From Pseudomonadota bacterium (GTDB lineage Bacteria; Pseudomonadota; Gammaproteobacteria; Burkholderiales; Burkholderiaceae): a DNA stretch of 18,383 bases. The stretch lies in assembly GCA_021783435.1 (NCBI GenBank), contig JAJXUC010000076.1:1-18383 (forward strand). Reading direction: 5' to 3'. Positions 8,736-15,263 of this stretch are shown here, one piece after another. The notes under the pieces are model-generated. The model made no database searches. It was given only the letters and a program-made list of their open reading frames with translations, and was not told where the DNA came from. Each line of letters opens with the position of its first letter. The first letter of the stretch is position 1. The position numbers and the translations under genes were made by a program.

Positions 8736-8765
8736 TTCAGTCCTCTCGAACACTATTTTTACAAT
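8736..8765 (+). promoter_or_regulatory. Candidate promoter toward mrcA
   Basis: A TACAAT hexamer at 8760-8765 is a good -10. The best -35 is the weak TTCAGT at 8736-8741, 18 bases upstream. A transcript would begin near 8772, just before the folded region at 8784-8863, and would have a 5' leader of about 150 bases before mrcA. Confidence 0.3.
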
Positions 8766-8783
8766 TGGGTACTGCACGGGTCC

Positions 8784-8863
8784 AACCCTTGGCCGGAGCT
8801 CGGCGCATGTCGGGATAAACCCGTCGCGACGCCACAGCCACGCCGATAGGCGGCCGAAGGGTT
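8784..8863 (+). ncRNA. Structured mrcA leader or small RNA candidate
   Basis: Bases 8784-8790 (AACCCTT) pair perfectly with 8857-8863 (AAGGGTT). After a single bulged G (8856), bases 8791-8795 (GGCCG) pair with 8851-8855 (CGGCC). This 12-bp outer stem encloses an imperfect hairpin at 8802-8833 (GGCG/CGCC, tip CGGG-ATAAA-CCCG at 8811-8823) and a short CGCC-GATA-GGCG hairpin at 8841-8852, which competes for two bases of the outer stem. A T5 run follows at 8867-8871. GGGT at 8778-8781 could instead pair with ACCC at 8785-8788, opening the outer stem. I recognise no known RNA family. GC-rich DNA gives chance pairings, so confidence is modest. Confidence 0.33.
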
Positions 8864-8921
8864 TCCTTTTTCGCCACGGCCTTGCCTCTCGCTTTCACGA
8901 CCTTCCCTAAATTCCTGCGCC

Positions 8922-11303
8922 ATGGCGACCTCACCGCCCCCTCCTGCTCAGTCCGGTCCACCGGGGCCCAATGCCCGCAACACAAGAACGGGCGGACCAA
9001 ACCGCTCCTGGGGCAAACGCCTGATGATCCGCCTGATTTCACTGGCGATAGGTCTGCCGCTTGCCGCGGCGCTGCTCGCCGGCGTGGTGCTGGCTTTCGC
9101 CTGGCCTCGCCTGCCGGACGTGCACGAGCTTCTGGACTACCGCCCCAAGCTCCCGCTCCGGGTGTATTCGGCCGATCACGTCCTGCTCGGCGAATTCGGC
9201 GAGGAGCGGCGCAACTTCGTGCCCATCGGGAGCATCCCGCAGTCCATGAAACTGGCTGTGCTGGCGACGGAGGACGATCGCTTCTATCAGCACGGCGGCA
9301 TCGACTGGGCGGGCATTGCCCGCGCGGCCCTGGCCAATATCCACAAGGCGAAAAGCCAGGGCGCCTCGACCATCACCATGCAGGTTGCACGCAACTTTTA
9401 TCTCAGCAGCGAAAAGACCTTCACGCGCAAGCTCTTCGAGGTCCTCCTGGCATTGAAAATCGAGCGCGAACTCACCAAGGACCAGATCCTGGAGCTTTAC
9501 ATGAACCAGATCTACCTTGGCCAGCATGCCTACGGGTTCTCCGCTGCGGCGCAGACCTACTTCGGCAAACCACTTGCGCAACTCAGTCTTGCCCAAGCGG
9601 CCATGCTCGCCGGCTTGCCCAAGGCGCCTTCGGCCTACAACCCCTTTGTCAATCTGGCCCGCGCCAAATCCAGGCAGCAATACGTCCTCGCCCGCATGCG
9701 CGCCCTGGGCTGGATCAGCCCGGACGACTACGCACAGGCCAAGGATGCGCCACTCGGTCTGCGCGCAGCGCGAGCCGAGGCGTCCGCGCATGCCGGCTAC
9801 GTCGCCGAAATGGCTCGACAGGCCATGTTCGCGCGCTATGGCGAACAGGCTTATACGCGCGGATTCAACGTCGTCACGACCATCATCAGTCGCGACCAGA
9901 ATGCGGCGTGGCGCGCCCTGCACACCGGGGTCATGCGTTATGAACTGAGACAACCGTGGCGCGGCCCGGAGGCCTATATCAATCTGCCCGACAGTTCCGG
10001 GCAATGGCCACAGGCGGTCGACGACGCCTGTAGCGACCGTCCGGAAGCCGAAGGGCTGTTTTGTGCCGTGGTCACCGCGGCCACGACCAAGCTGGTGCAG
10101 GTCATGCTTCCCGGCAGCGAACGGCTGGATATTTCGGGCGACGGCCTGCAGCAAGTCGCGGCGCTGGGGCTCGGCCCCAAGGCACAACCGAATGTGTCCC
10201 TGCGCACCGGCGCGGTGGTGCGCGTCTGGAAGCAGCCGCATGGCCGCTGGATCATCACGCAGATGCCGCGCGTGCAAGCCTCCTTCGTGGCGATGGACCC
10301 CAGCGACGGCGCCATCCAAGCCCTGGTCGGCGGCTTCGATTTCGAGCAAAACAAGTTCAATCATGTCACGCAAGCCCAGCGTCAGCCGGGATCGAGTTTC
10401 AAGCCGTTCATTTACTCGGCGGCCCTGCACAAGGGGTTCATGCCGCCGACCATGATCAACGACGCGCCGCTCTTTTTCGATGCCGCAACCACCGGCGGGC
10501 AGGCGTGGGAACCCAAGAACTACGACGGCATCTATGAAGGCCCGATCACCCTCAAACGCGGCATGGCCCAGTCCAAGAACATGGTGGCCATCCGCGTGCT
10601 GAACGCCATCGGCACGAAGTATGCGCAGCAATGGAGCGGCCGCTTCGGCTTTGACACGTCCAAACAACCGCCCTATCTCACCCTCGCGCTCGGCGCTGGT
10701 TCGGCGACGCCGTTGGAGATGGTGCGCGCCTACTCCGTTTTCGCCAACGGCGGCTACCTTGTGCAGCCTTACTTCATCACCTCCATCACCGATGCTTCCG
10801 GCAAGAAATTATTCGCCCCGACGCCGCAGCATGCGGGCGATGAACGCCTACGCGTGATCTCTCCGCGCAACGCGTTCGTGATGGACACGCTGCTGCAGGA
10901 AGTCACGAAAACCGGGACCGCCGCGCGCGCACAGGCCGAGCTCAAGCGGCCTGACCTGTATGGCAAGACCGGCACGACGAACGATTCGGTGGACGCATGG
11001 TTCTGCGGCTTCAACCCCAAACTCGCCGCTGTGGCATGGGTGGGTTACGACACCCCGCTCAAGCTCGGCCCGAAGGAAACGGGGGGCCGCGTCGCGCTGC
11101 CGATCTGGATCGATTTCATGCGCACGGCGTTGCAAGGCGTGCCCGTCACGCATTACGTCGCGCCGCCTGGCGTCGTGCCCATGGGCGACGACTTCGTGTA
11201 CGAAGATTTCCCCACCGGCGGCGGGGTGCATGCACTGGACGTTTCGGCGCCACCCCCGCCCGCTGCGGACCCCTTGTCGAAGCTGTTTCCGATGGTCAAC
11301 TGA
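8922..11303 (+). CDS. mrcA: Penicillin-binding protein 1A (bifunctional class A PBP)
   Basis: This 793-residue inner-membrane enzyme polymerises lipid II and cross-links the stem peptides of peptidoglycan in the periplasm. A Pro/Gly-rich cytoplasmic tail (1-33) precedes one membrane anchor (about 36-60). The GT51 glycosyltransferase domain has its catalytic Glu at E117 in ATEDDRFYQHGG and the motif GASTITMQVARNF at 147-159. The transpeptidase domain has the active-site Ser491 in PGSSFKP (SxxK), S551-K552-N553 (SxN) and the KTGTT box at 682-686. The OB-like insert typical of PBP1A lies between the two domains (about 345-450). ATG 8922 has no Shine-Dalgarno; ATG 9024 (residue 35) would remove the tail and also keep the anchor. 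It stands alone, divergent from pilM, as is common for mrcA/ponA. Confidence 0.96.
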   Translation: MATSPPPPAQSGPPGPNARNTRTGGPNRSWGKRLMIRLISLAIGLPLAAALLAGVVLAFAWPRLPDVHELLDYRPKLPLRVYSADHVLLGEFGEERRNFVPIGSIPQSMKLAVLATEDDRFYQHGGIDWAGIARAALANIHKAKSQGASTITMQVARNFYLSSEKTFTRKLFEVLLALKIERELTKDQILELYMNQIYLGQHAYGFSAAAQTYFGKPLAQLSLAQAAMLAGLPKAPSAYNPFVNLARAKSRQQYVLARMRALGWISPDDYAQAKDAPLGLRAARAEASAHAGYVAEMARQAMFARYGEQAYTRGFNVVTTIISRDQNAAWRALHTGVMRYELRQPWRGPEAYINLPDSSGQWPQAVDDACSDRPEAEGLFCAVVTAATTKLVQVMLPGSERLDISGDGLQQVAALGLGPKAQPNVSLRTGAVVRVWKQPHGRWIITQMPRVQASFVAMDPSDGAIQALVGGFDFEQNKFNHVTQAQRQPGSSFKPFIYSAALHKGFMPPTMINDAPLFFDAATTGGQAWEPKNYDGIYEGPITLKRGMAQSKNMVAIRVLNAIGTKYAQQWSGRFGFDTSKQPPYLTLALGAGSATPLEMVRAYSVFANGGYLVQPYFITSITDASGKKLFAPTPQHAGDERLRVISPRNAFVMDTLLQEVTKTGTAARAQAELKRPDLYGKTGTTNDSVDAWFCGFNPKLAAVAWVGYDTPLKLGPKETGGRVALPIWIDFMRTALQGVPVTHYVAPPGVVPMGDDFVYEDFPTGGGVHALDVSAPPPPAADPLSKLFPMVN

Positions 11304-11337
11304 GGCCCCAGCCTGGAGCCCGGGGGCGCGCCTCAGT
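11299..11337. terminator. Hairpin between the convergent ends of mrcA and cyaY
   Basis: ACTGAGGC at 11299-11306 pairs with GCCTCAGT at 11330-11337 (8 bp). Inside, CCC at 11307-11309 can pair with the G run at 11322-11326. Both stop codons are in the arms: the mrcA TGA (11301-11303) in the left and the cyaY TGA (11335-11333, minus) in the right. No T run follows on either side, so it is not a classical intrinsic terminator; it could still serve as a 3'-end stabiliser for both messages. Confidence 0.45.
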
Positions 11338-11650
11338 CCAGTTGAAGCGAAGGCCCCCCCAACTCGGCGACGGCTTGCCGCAAGAGCGCTTGGAAACTGG
11401 AACTGCTGCGCGTGTCCAGCCATGCTCCGCTTGCATAACGAAAGTGATAGGCCCCGGATTTGCTTGCCAACCACAACTCCTGCAGTGGAGGCTGCAGATT
11501 GACGATGATCTTCTCGCCATTATCCAGCTCGAGTGTCAGAACACCTCCCTCGCGCTTGGAATCGAGGTCTGCGGCGTCCGCCGCCGCCTCCACCGAGCGC
11601 AGCGTGGCCTCTGCAAGGCGTAAGTAGTCTGTTTGCGGCAAGTCGTTCAT
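11333..11650 (-). CDS. cyaY: Frataxin-family iron donor CyaY
   Basis: CyaY is the bacterial frataxin, an iron-binding regulator of iron-sulfur cluster assembly on the IscS-IscU complex. The 105 residues match the family length. An acidic first helix (YLRLAEATLRSVEAAADAAD) leads into the sheet, with the signature GGVLTLELDNGEKIIVNLQP at 35-54 and LQELWLASKSGAYHFRY at 56-72, then WLDTR at 77-81. The frame is open further upstream, but ATG 11650 is the only start that gives the frataxin N-terminus and avoids running across lptM. It is transcribed away from lptM over a 53-base spacer and converges on mrcA. Confidence 0.95.
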   Translation of the reverse strand: MNDLPQTDYLRLAEATLRSVEAAADAADLDSKREGGVLTLELDNGEKIIVNLQPPLQELWLASKSGAYHFRYASGAWLDTRSSSSFQALLRQAVAELGGPSLQLD

Positions 11651-11703
11651 GGGGCGGCTGATAAACTCGAATGATGCAGATCCGCCCGATTCTAGGAACA
11701 AGC

Positions 11704-11832
11704 ATGAACTGCGCGCGGCGTGGCGTCTTGCTGGCCATGCTGCTAGGCACCTCCGCCTTGCTGGCGGGATGCGGCCAGAAAGGGCCGCTTTATCTGCCGC
11801 AGCCGCCCCAGGCCGCGCCAAGCCGAGGCTGA
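11704..11832 (+). CDS. lptM: Small lipoprotein LptM (YifL family)
   Basis: A short 42-residue protein: a signal peptide (MNCARRGVLLAMLLGTSALLAGC as MNCARRGVLL then AMLLGTSALLAGC) with the lipobox LAGC giving Cys23, followed by the family hallmark GQKGPLYLPQPP. Proteins of this type, long called YifL, are now known as LptM. They bind the LptD-LptE LPS translocon in the outer membrane and help it form its correct disulfides. ATG 11704 has AGGA six bases upstream; an in-frame ATG pair at 11671/11674 would lengthen the n-region and lacks such a site. It precedes lysA by 79 bases, the common yifL-lysA arrangement, and diverges from cyaY. A length cut-off would miss this gene. Confidence 0.93.
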   Translation: MNCARRGVLLAMLLGTSALLAGCGQKGPLYLPQPPQAAPSRG

Positions 11833-11911
11833 CCCGGCACGCCCGCCCTGCGGCCATTCTGTGCCTGGGCTCAGCCCATCAAGCACCCTCTCTTTTCACC
11901 CGACCACAGCC

Positions 11912-13210
11912 ATGTCGAAACCCCCTGCTGCGTCCCTGGAACTACCCGGCCACCCGCATATCGCCTATCGTGCTGGCGGCTTGATGGTCGAGGCCGTTCC
12001 GGTTTCCCGTCTCGCGCAGCAATTCGGCACGCCGCTCTACGTGTACTCGCGTGCGGCCATCGAACAGGCGGCGCAGGATTACCAGGCTGCAGCGCAGGGC
12101 AGGCCGGTGTCGCTGCGCTACGCGGTCAAGGCGAATTCCAGCCTGGCCATCCTGCAACTCCTGGCGCGTCTGGGCTGGGGCTTCGACATCGTCTCAGGCG
12201 GCGAGCTGGCGCGGGTGCTCGCGGCCGGCGGCGATGCCGGCAAGGTCGTGTTCTCGGGCGTCGGCAAACTCGAGACTGAAATGCGCGCGGCCCTGCAGGC
12301 CGGCGTGCAATGCTTCAACGTGGAATCCGAAAGCGAACTGCACCGGCTCGACCACGTGGCCGGCAAACTCGGCATGTCGGCTCCGGTCAGCCTGCGCATC
12401 AATCCGGAAGTCGATGCGAAGACGCATCCCTATATTTCGACGGGGCTCAAAAGCAGCAAGTTCGGCATTCCTCAGGGCCTGGCACGCAAGGCTTATACCG
12501 ATGCGGCGCTGCTGCCGCACCTGCGCATCGTCGGCATCGACTGTCATATCGGCTCGCAGATCACCCGCATCGACCCCTATCTCGACGCGCTCGATCGCAT
12601 GCTCGAGCTGATCCGCGACATCGAGCATCACGGCATCAAGCTCGAGCACATCGACCTCGGCGGCGGCGTGGGCATACGCTACGCGGATGAGGCGCCGCCC
12701 ACGCCTGCGGCATGGATGAGCGCCCTGCTCCAGCGCCTGGAAAATGCCGGGTACGGCAACCGGCAAGTCATGTTCGAACCCGGCCGCTCGGTCGTGGGGA
12801 ATGCCGGACTCCTGCTCACGGAGGTCCTGACGCTCAAGTCCAGCCTGGAACGGCACTTCGCGGTGACGGACGCGGCGATGAACGATCTCATGCGTCCGGC
12901 GCTGTATCAGGCGTGGCAGGCCATCGTCCCGGCGGCGCCGCGCGACGGGCAGCATGCGCGGCGCTACGACGTGGTCGGCCCCGTGTGCGAGTCGGGCGAC
13001 TGGCTGGGCCGCGAGCGCGATCTTGACCTGCGTGAAGGCGATCTCCTCGCCGTGCTCTCCGCCGGCGCCTATGGCATGGCCATGGCGTCCAACTACAACA
13101 CCCGGCCACGCGCGGCCGAGGTCTTGGTGGACGGTGAGCAGGCGCATCTCATTCGTGAGCGCGAAACGGTGGAGCAACTCATCAGCAACGAGCACCGTCT
13201 GGTGTTTTAG
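11912..13210 (+). CDS. lysA: Diaminopimelate decarboxylase
   Basis: LysA catalyses the last step of lysine synthesis, the PLP-dependent decarboxylation of meso-diaminopimelate. The 432-residue protein shows the fold-III decarboxylase motifs: the PLP lysine K73 in RYAVKANSS, H212 in HIGSQI, the phosphate-binding glycines in HIDLGGGVGI (247-256), EPGRS at 289-293, the dimer-completing C359-ESGDW, and Y387/Y395 in SAGAYGMAMASNYNTRPR. ATG 11912 gives MSKPPAASLELPGHPHIAYR. A GTG at 11861 would add 17 residues unlike the family. There is no clear Shine-Dalgarno, so translation may depend on lptM upstream. The stop TAG is separated from convergent msrQ by only 16 bases. Confidence 0.97.
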   Translation: MSKPPAASLELPGHPHIAYRAGGLMVEAVPVSRLAQQFGTPLYVYSRAAIEQAAQDYQAAAQGRPVSLRYAVKANSSLAILQLLARLGWGFDIVSGGELARVLAAGGDAGKVVFSGVGKLETEMRAALQAGVQCFNVESESELHRLDHVAGKLGMSAPVSLRINPEVDAKTHPYISTGLKSSKFGIPQGLARKAYTDAALLPHLRIVGIDCHIGSQITRIDPYLDALDRMLELIRDIEHHGIKLEHIDLGGGVGIRYADEAPPTPAAWMSALLQRLENAGYGNRQVMFEPGRSVVGNAGLLLTEVLTLKSSLERHFAVTDAAMNDLMRPALYQAWQAIVPAAPRDGQHARRYDVVGPVCESGDWLGRERDLDLREGDLLAVLSAGAYGMAMASNYNTRPRAAEVLVDGEQAHLIRERETVEQLISNEHRLVF

Positions 13211-13224
13211 CGGGCCACGGCCCG
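13211..13224. terminator. GC-rich hairpin filling the lysA-msrQ junction
   Basis: CGGGC at 13211-13215 pairs with GCCCG at 13220-13224 around a CACG loop; one more C-G pair (13216/13219) would narrow the loop to two bases. The hairpin starts directly after the lysA stop and ends two bases before the msrQ stop codon. There is no T run on the 3' side for either strand. It may act as a shared transcript end, but this is inference. Confidence 0.35.
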
Positions 13225-13226
13225 CG

Positions 13227-13919
13227 TCAGATGCGCACGGCCGCGCGCCCCGGCCTGGCATGACGCCGCCGCGCCTGCCAGGCCTTCACCGCGCGATAGG
13301 CCAGCAGAACGCCCAGCATGGCCGCGTAGATCTTCGGATCAGCCGTGTTGTTCTTGGCCAGCTTGCCCCACCAATCATGAAACACGGCGATGATGGCCAC
13401 CGCATAGACCAGGCGGTGCAAGGCCTGCCAGCGTGCGGCCCCCAGGCGCTTGATCATCCCGTTCGTCGATGTCGCCGCCAGCGGCAGCATGAGCACCAGC
13501 GCGCTCATGCCGGCCAGCACGAACGGATGCTTGACCACATCCTTCAACACCGCATCCAGACTGAAGTCGTTCACCAGCCAGAGGTAGCAGGTGAAGTGCA
13601 GCACGGCGTAGGTGAACGCGAAAAGCCCCAGCATGCGCCGCAGCCTTGCCAGCTCGGCCCACCCCGTGAGCTTGCGCAGGGGCGTGATGGCCAGGGTCAG
13701 CAGCAAAAAGCGCAACGCCCACAGGCCCGTGGTCCAAATCAGCGTCTGCTCCGGATTGGCACCCAGCTGCACCGTGAACGCTCGCCACACCAGCGACGCC
13801 AGCGGAAGCAGGCAGAGCATGAACAGCAGGGGCTTGAACCAGCGTGCCTGCAGGCTGACGCGACGCAACCGAAGCCCCAGTCCTGCAGCCGGCGTGGTGG
13901 GTGTGTCGAGACGATTCAT
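13227..13919 (-). CDS. msrQ: Heme b membrane subunit MsrQ of the periplasmic methionine sulfoxide reductase
   Basis: MsrQ (formerly YedZ) passes electrons from the respiratory chain to MsrP. It belongs to the ferric-reductase-like membrane domain family. The 230-residue protein has about six hydrophobic segments, and histidines placed as expected for heme ligands: H108 (YAVLHFTCY), H168 (WQALHRLVYA) and H181 (AVFHDWW). The start ATG 13919 gives a family-like N-terminus; the longer open frame upstream lies inside msrP in another phase. It follows msrP by 50 bases on the same strand with no evident Shine-Dalgarno, so they probably form one transcript. It converges on lysA. Confidence 0.94.
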   Translation of the reverse strand: MNRLDTPTTPAAGLGLRLRRVSLQARWFKPLLFMLCLLPLASLVWRAFTVQLGANPEQTLIWTTGLWALRFLLLTLAITPLRKLTGWAELARLRRMLGLFAFTYAVLHFTCYLWLVNDFSLDAVLKDVVKHPFVLAGMSALVLMLPLAATSTNGMIKRLGAARWQALHRLVYAVAIIAVFHDWWGKLAKNNTADPKIYAAMLGVLLAYRAVKAWQARRRHARPGRAAVRI

Positions 13920-13969
13920 GCGTGCGTTGGAGCCGTGAATGAAGTGGCGCGCAGCGAGCGCGGGACGGG

Positions 13970-14971
13970 TCAGAAGTTCTTGGTCAGATCCATGCCCTTG
14001 TAGAGGTCTGCAACCTGCGCGCCGTAGCCATTGAACATCTGTGTTGGCACGCGTGGCGAGAACAGGCCGCCGAATCCCCCCTGGCCGATACGTCTCTCGT
14101 TCTCCTGGCTCCAGTTCTGCGGGCTGACCTTGGGATTGACGTTGGAATAAAAGCCGTACCACTGCGGCACCGCCTTCATCCACGAGGTCACGGGCTGCCG
14201 CTCCACGAGGCGGATACGGACGATGGACTTGCCTCCCTTGAAGCCGTATTTCCAGGGGATGACCATGCGCATCGGCGCGCCGTCCTGGTTGGGCAGAACC
14301 TCGCCGTACAGGCCGAAGGTCAGCAGCGTGAGGGGATGCATCGCCTCGTCCATGCGCAGGCCCTCGAGATACGGCCATTGCAGGATGGGATCGTTCTGAC
14401 CCGGCATTTGCGCCGGATTCAGCAGGGTGATGTACTCGACATATTTGGCATTGCCGGTGGGCTCCACGGCCTTGAGCAGGTTCGACAGCGAATATCCCAG
14501 CCAGGGAATGACCATCGACCATCCTTCCACGCAACGGTGTCGGTAAATGCGCTCCTGCATGGGCGCCAGCTTGAGCAGGTCCTCGATGCCAAAGGTACGC
14601 GGCTTGTGCACCTCGCCTTCGACCACCACGGTCCACGGCCGGGTCTGCAGGCTTCCCGCATATTTGGCGGGATCGCTCTTGCTGGTGCCGAATTCGTAAA
14701 AGTTGTTGTAGGTCGTCACGTCCTTATAGGGCGTGAGCGCCTCGCGGGTCGACAGCGCAGCGTCCTTGGTTGCCGGCAGCAGCGGCAGCCTTCCAGGGCG
14801 CGCCGAGTCAGCCGAAACGGCATTGGCCCGCTGCGCCACGACCGCTGCGACAGCCGCGGCAGCGCCCACGCCCGCCGCAGCAAGAAAACTGCGGCGGCCG
14901 CGATAGACCTCTACTGGCGTGATCTCGGACGGAGCCGGCGGCTCGTAACCCTGTTCTTGGCGTTTGCTCAT
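13970..14971 (-). CDS. msrP: Periplasmic protein-methionine-sulfoxide reductase, molybdopterin subunit MsrP
   Basis: MsrP (formerly YedY) reduces both methionine sulfoxide diastereomers in envelope proteins at a mononuclear molybdenum-molybdopterin centre. The 333-residue precursor has a Tat signal: twin Arg R26-R27 in GRRSFLAAAG, then a hydrophobic Ala-rich stretch and a likely cleavage after ANA (49-51). The molybdenum-ligating Cys is C147 in YRHRCVEGWSMVIPWLGY. The C-terminal half carries the family blocks MVIPWKYGFKGGKSIVRI and ending VADLYKGMDL. ATG 14971 has a good Shine-Dalgarno (GAGGG, six bases before). An in-frame ATG at 15094 with AAGGGA six bases before would add 41 residues; these look non-coding and would bury the Tat signal, so I prefer 14971. 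Confidence 0.95.
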   Translation of the reverse strand: MSKRQEQGYEPPAPSEITPVEVYRGRRSFLAAAGVGAAAAVAAVVAQRANAVSADSARPGRLPLLPATKDAALSTREALTPYKDVTTYNNFYEFGTSKSDPAKYAGSLQTRPWTVVVEGEVHKPRTFGIEDLLKLAPMQERIYRHRCVEGWSMVIPWLGYSLSNLLKAVEPTGNAKYVEYITLLNPAQMPGQNDPILQWPYLEGLRMDEAMHPLTLLTFGLYGEVLPNQDGAPMRMVIPWKYGFKGGKSIVRIRLVERQPVTSWMKAVPQWYGFYSNVNPKVSPQNWSQENERRIGQGGFGGLFSPRVPTQMFNGYGAQVADLYKGMDLTKNF

Positions 14972-15114
14972 GATGCCCTCTTGAACGTGTGGCGGATGCA
15001 ATGGATGCGGATTCGGGCGCGTGTTCGAGAAACTACATCGCCCGTTGTGTTGCGAACGCATGCTCCCAGCCAGGATGGACGGCGCAAGCGCCATGTTTAT
15101 TCCCTTGGGGCTTG

Positions 15115-15140
15115 GTCGGCCTCCCCCACCGAAACCTTAC
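15115..15140 (-). promoter_or_regulatory. ECF-sigma-like promoter candidate for msrPQ
   Basis: On the minus strand GTAAGG (15140-15135) is followed after exactly 16 bases by CGAC (15118-15115). This resembles the GTAA-N16-CGA type of promoter used by some extracytoplasmic-function sigma factors. A transcript from here would start near 15108 and run directly into msrP. No ECF sigma gene is present in the window, so the regulator is unknown. Confidence 0.35.
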
Positions 15141-15159
15141 ACGGCAGCCCGCAACCCTG

Positions 15160-15172
15160 GCCGCCTGGCGGC
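15160..15172. repeat. Perfect 13-bp inverted repeat upstream of msrP
   Basis: GCCGCC-T-GGCGGC is a perfect dyad around a single base. It lies 20 bases upstream of the putative -35 of msrP on the minus strand, a typical place for an activator site. The loop is too small for a full hairpin, so a DNA-level protein site is more likely than an RNA stem. Confidence 0.4.
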
Positions 15173-15214
15173 TATTGGCTGTTCATCCCGATCGAAAACC
15201 CACCAGTCACAGGC

Positions 15215-15240
15215 AATAAAAAAGGCCCCGAAGGGCCTTT
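15215..15240 (-). terminator. Intrinsic terminator after resB-ccsA with a UUCG tetraloop
   Basis: Read on the minus strand, an 8-bp stem AAAGGCCC/GGGCCTTT (15240-15221) closes a UUCG tetraloop, and the 3' side continues into a run of six Us (15223-15218) and then AUU. It begins 23 bases after the ccsA stop codon. It is a canonical Rho-independent terminator that separates the cytochrome c assembly genes from msrPQ. Confidence 0.93.
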
Positions 15241-15263
15241 GAGTCTTTCGAGGCAAACCGCGT

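Larger units (their letters stand above)
8517..8921. other. Divergent spacer between pilM and mrcA (405 bases)
   Basis: No convincing gene lies here. The pilM half is AT-rich, notably about 8608-8640 with a T7 run (A7 on the minus strand), which may be part of the pilM promoter, but I cannot assign clear -35/-10 boxes. No GG-N10-GC sigma-54 site was seen in front of pilM. The mrcA half holds a possible TACAAT -10 (8760-8765) and then the folded element at 8784-8863. The last 58 bases before mrcA are pyrimidine-rich with no Shine-Dalgarno. Confidence 0.6.

Noticed and set aside
8517..8760. Sigma-54 promoter for the pil operon
   Set aside because: The best match (TGGATG then TTGCAA near 8685-8700, minus) has the wrong distance between GG and GC.
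8823..8830. GTCGCGAC palindrome taken as a separate operator
   Set aside because: Eight-base palindromes are frequent in GC-rich DNA, and this one falls within the larger fold at 8784-8863.
9039..10667. A 542-codon open frame antisense to mrcA
   Set aside because: It mirrors the codon bias of the real gene in GC-rich DNA. The translation has no recognisable domain, whereas mrcA has all PBP1A motifs.
11866..11878. TGGGCT-C-AGCCCA dyad between lptM and lysA as a terminator
   Set aside because: The usable stem is only 5 bp and no T run follows immediately; lptM and lysA are probably co-transcribed.
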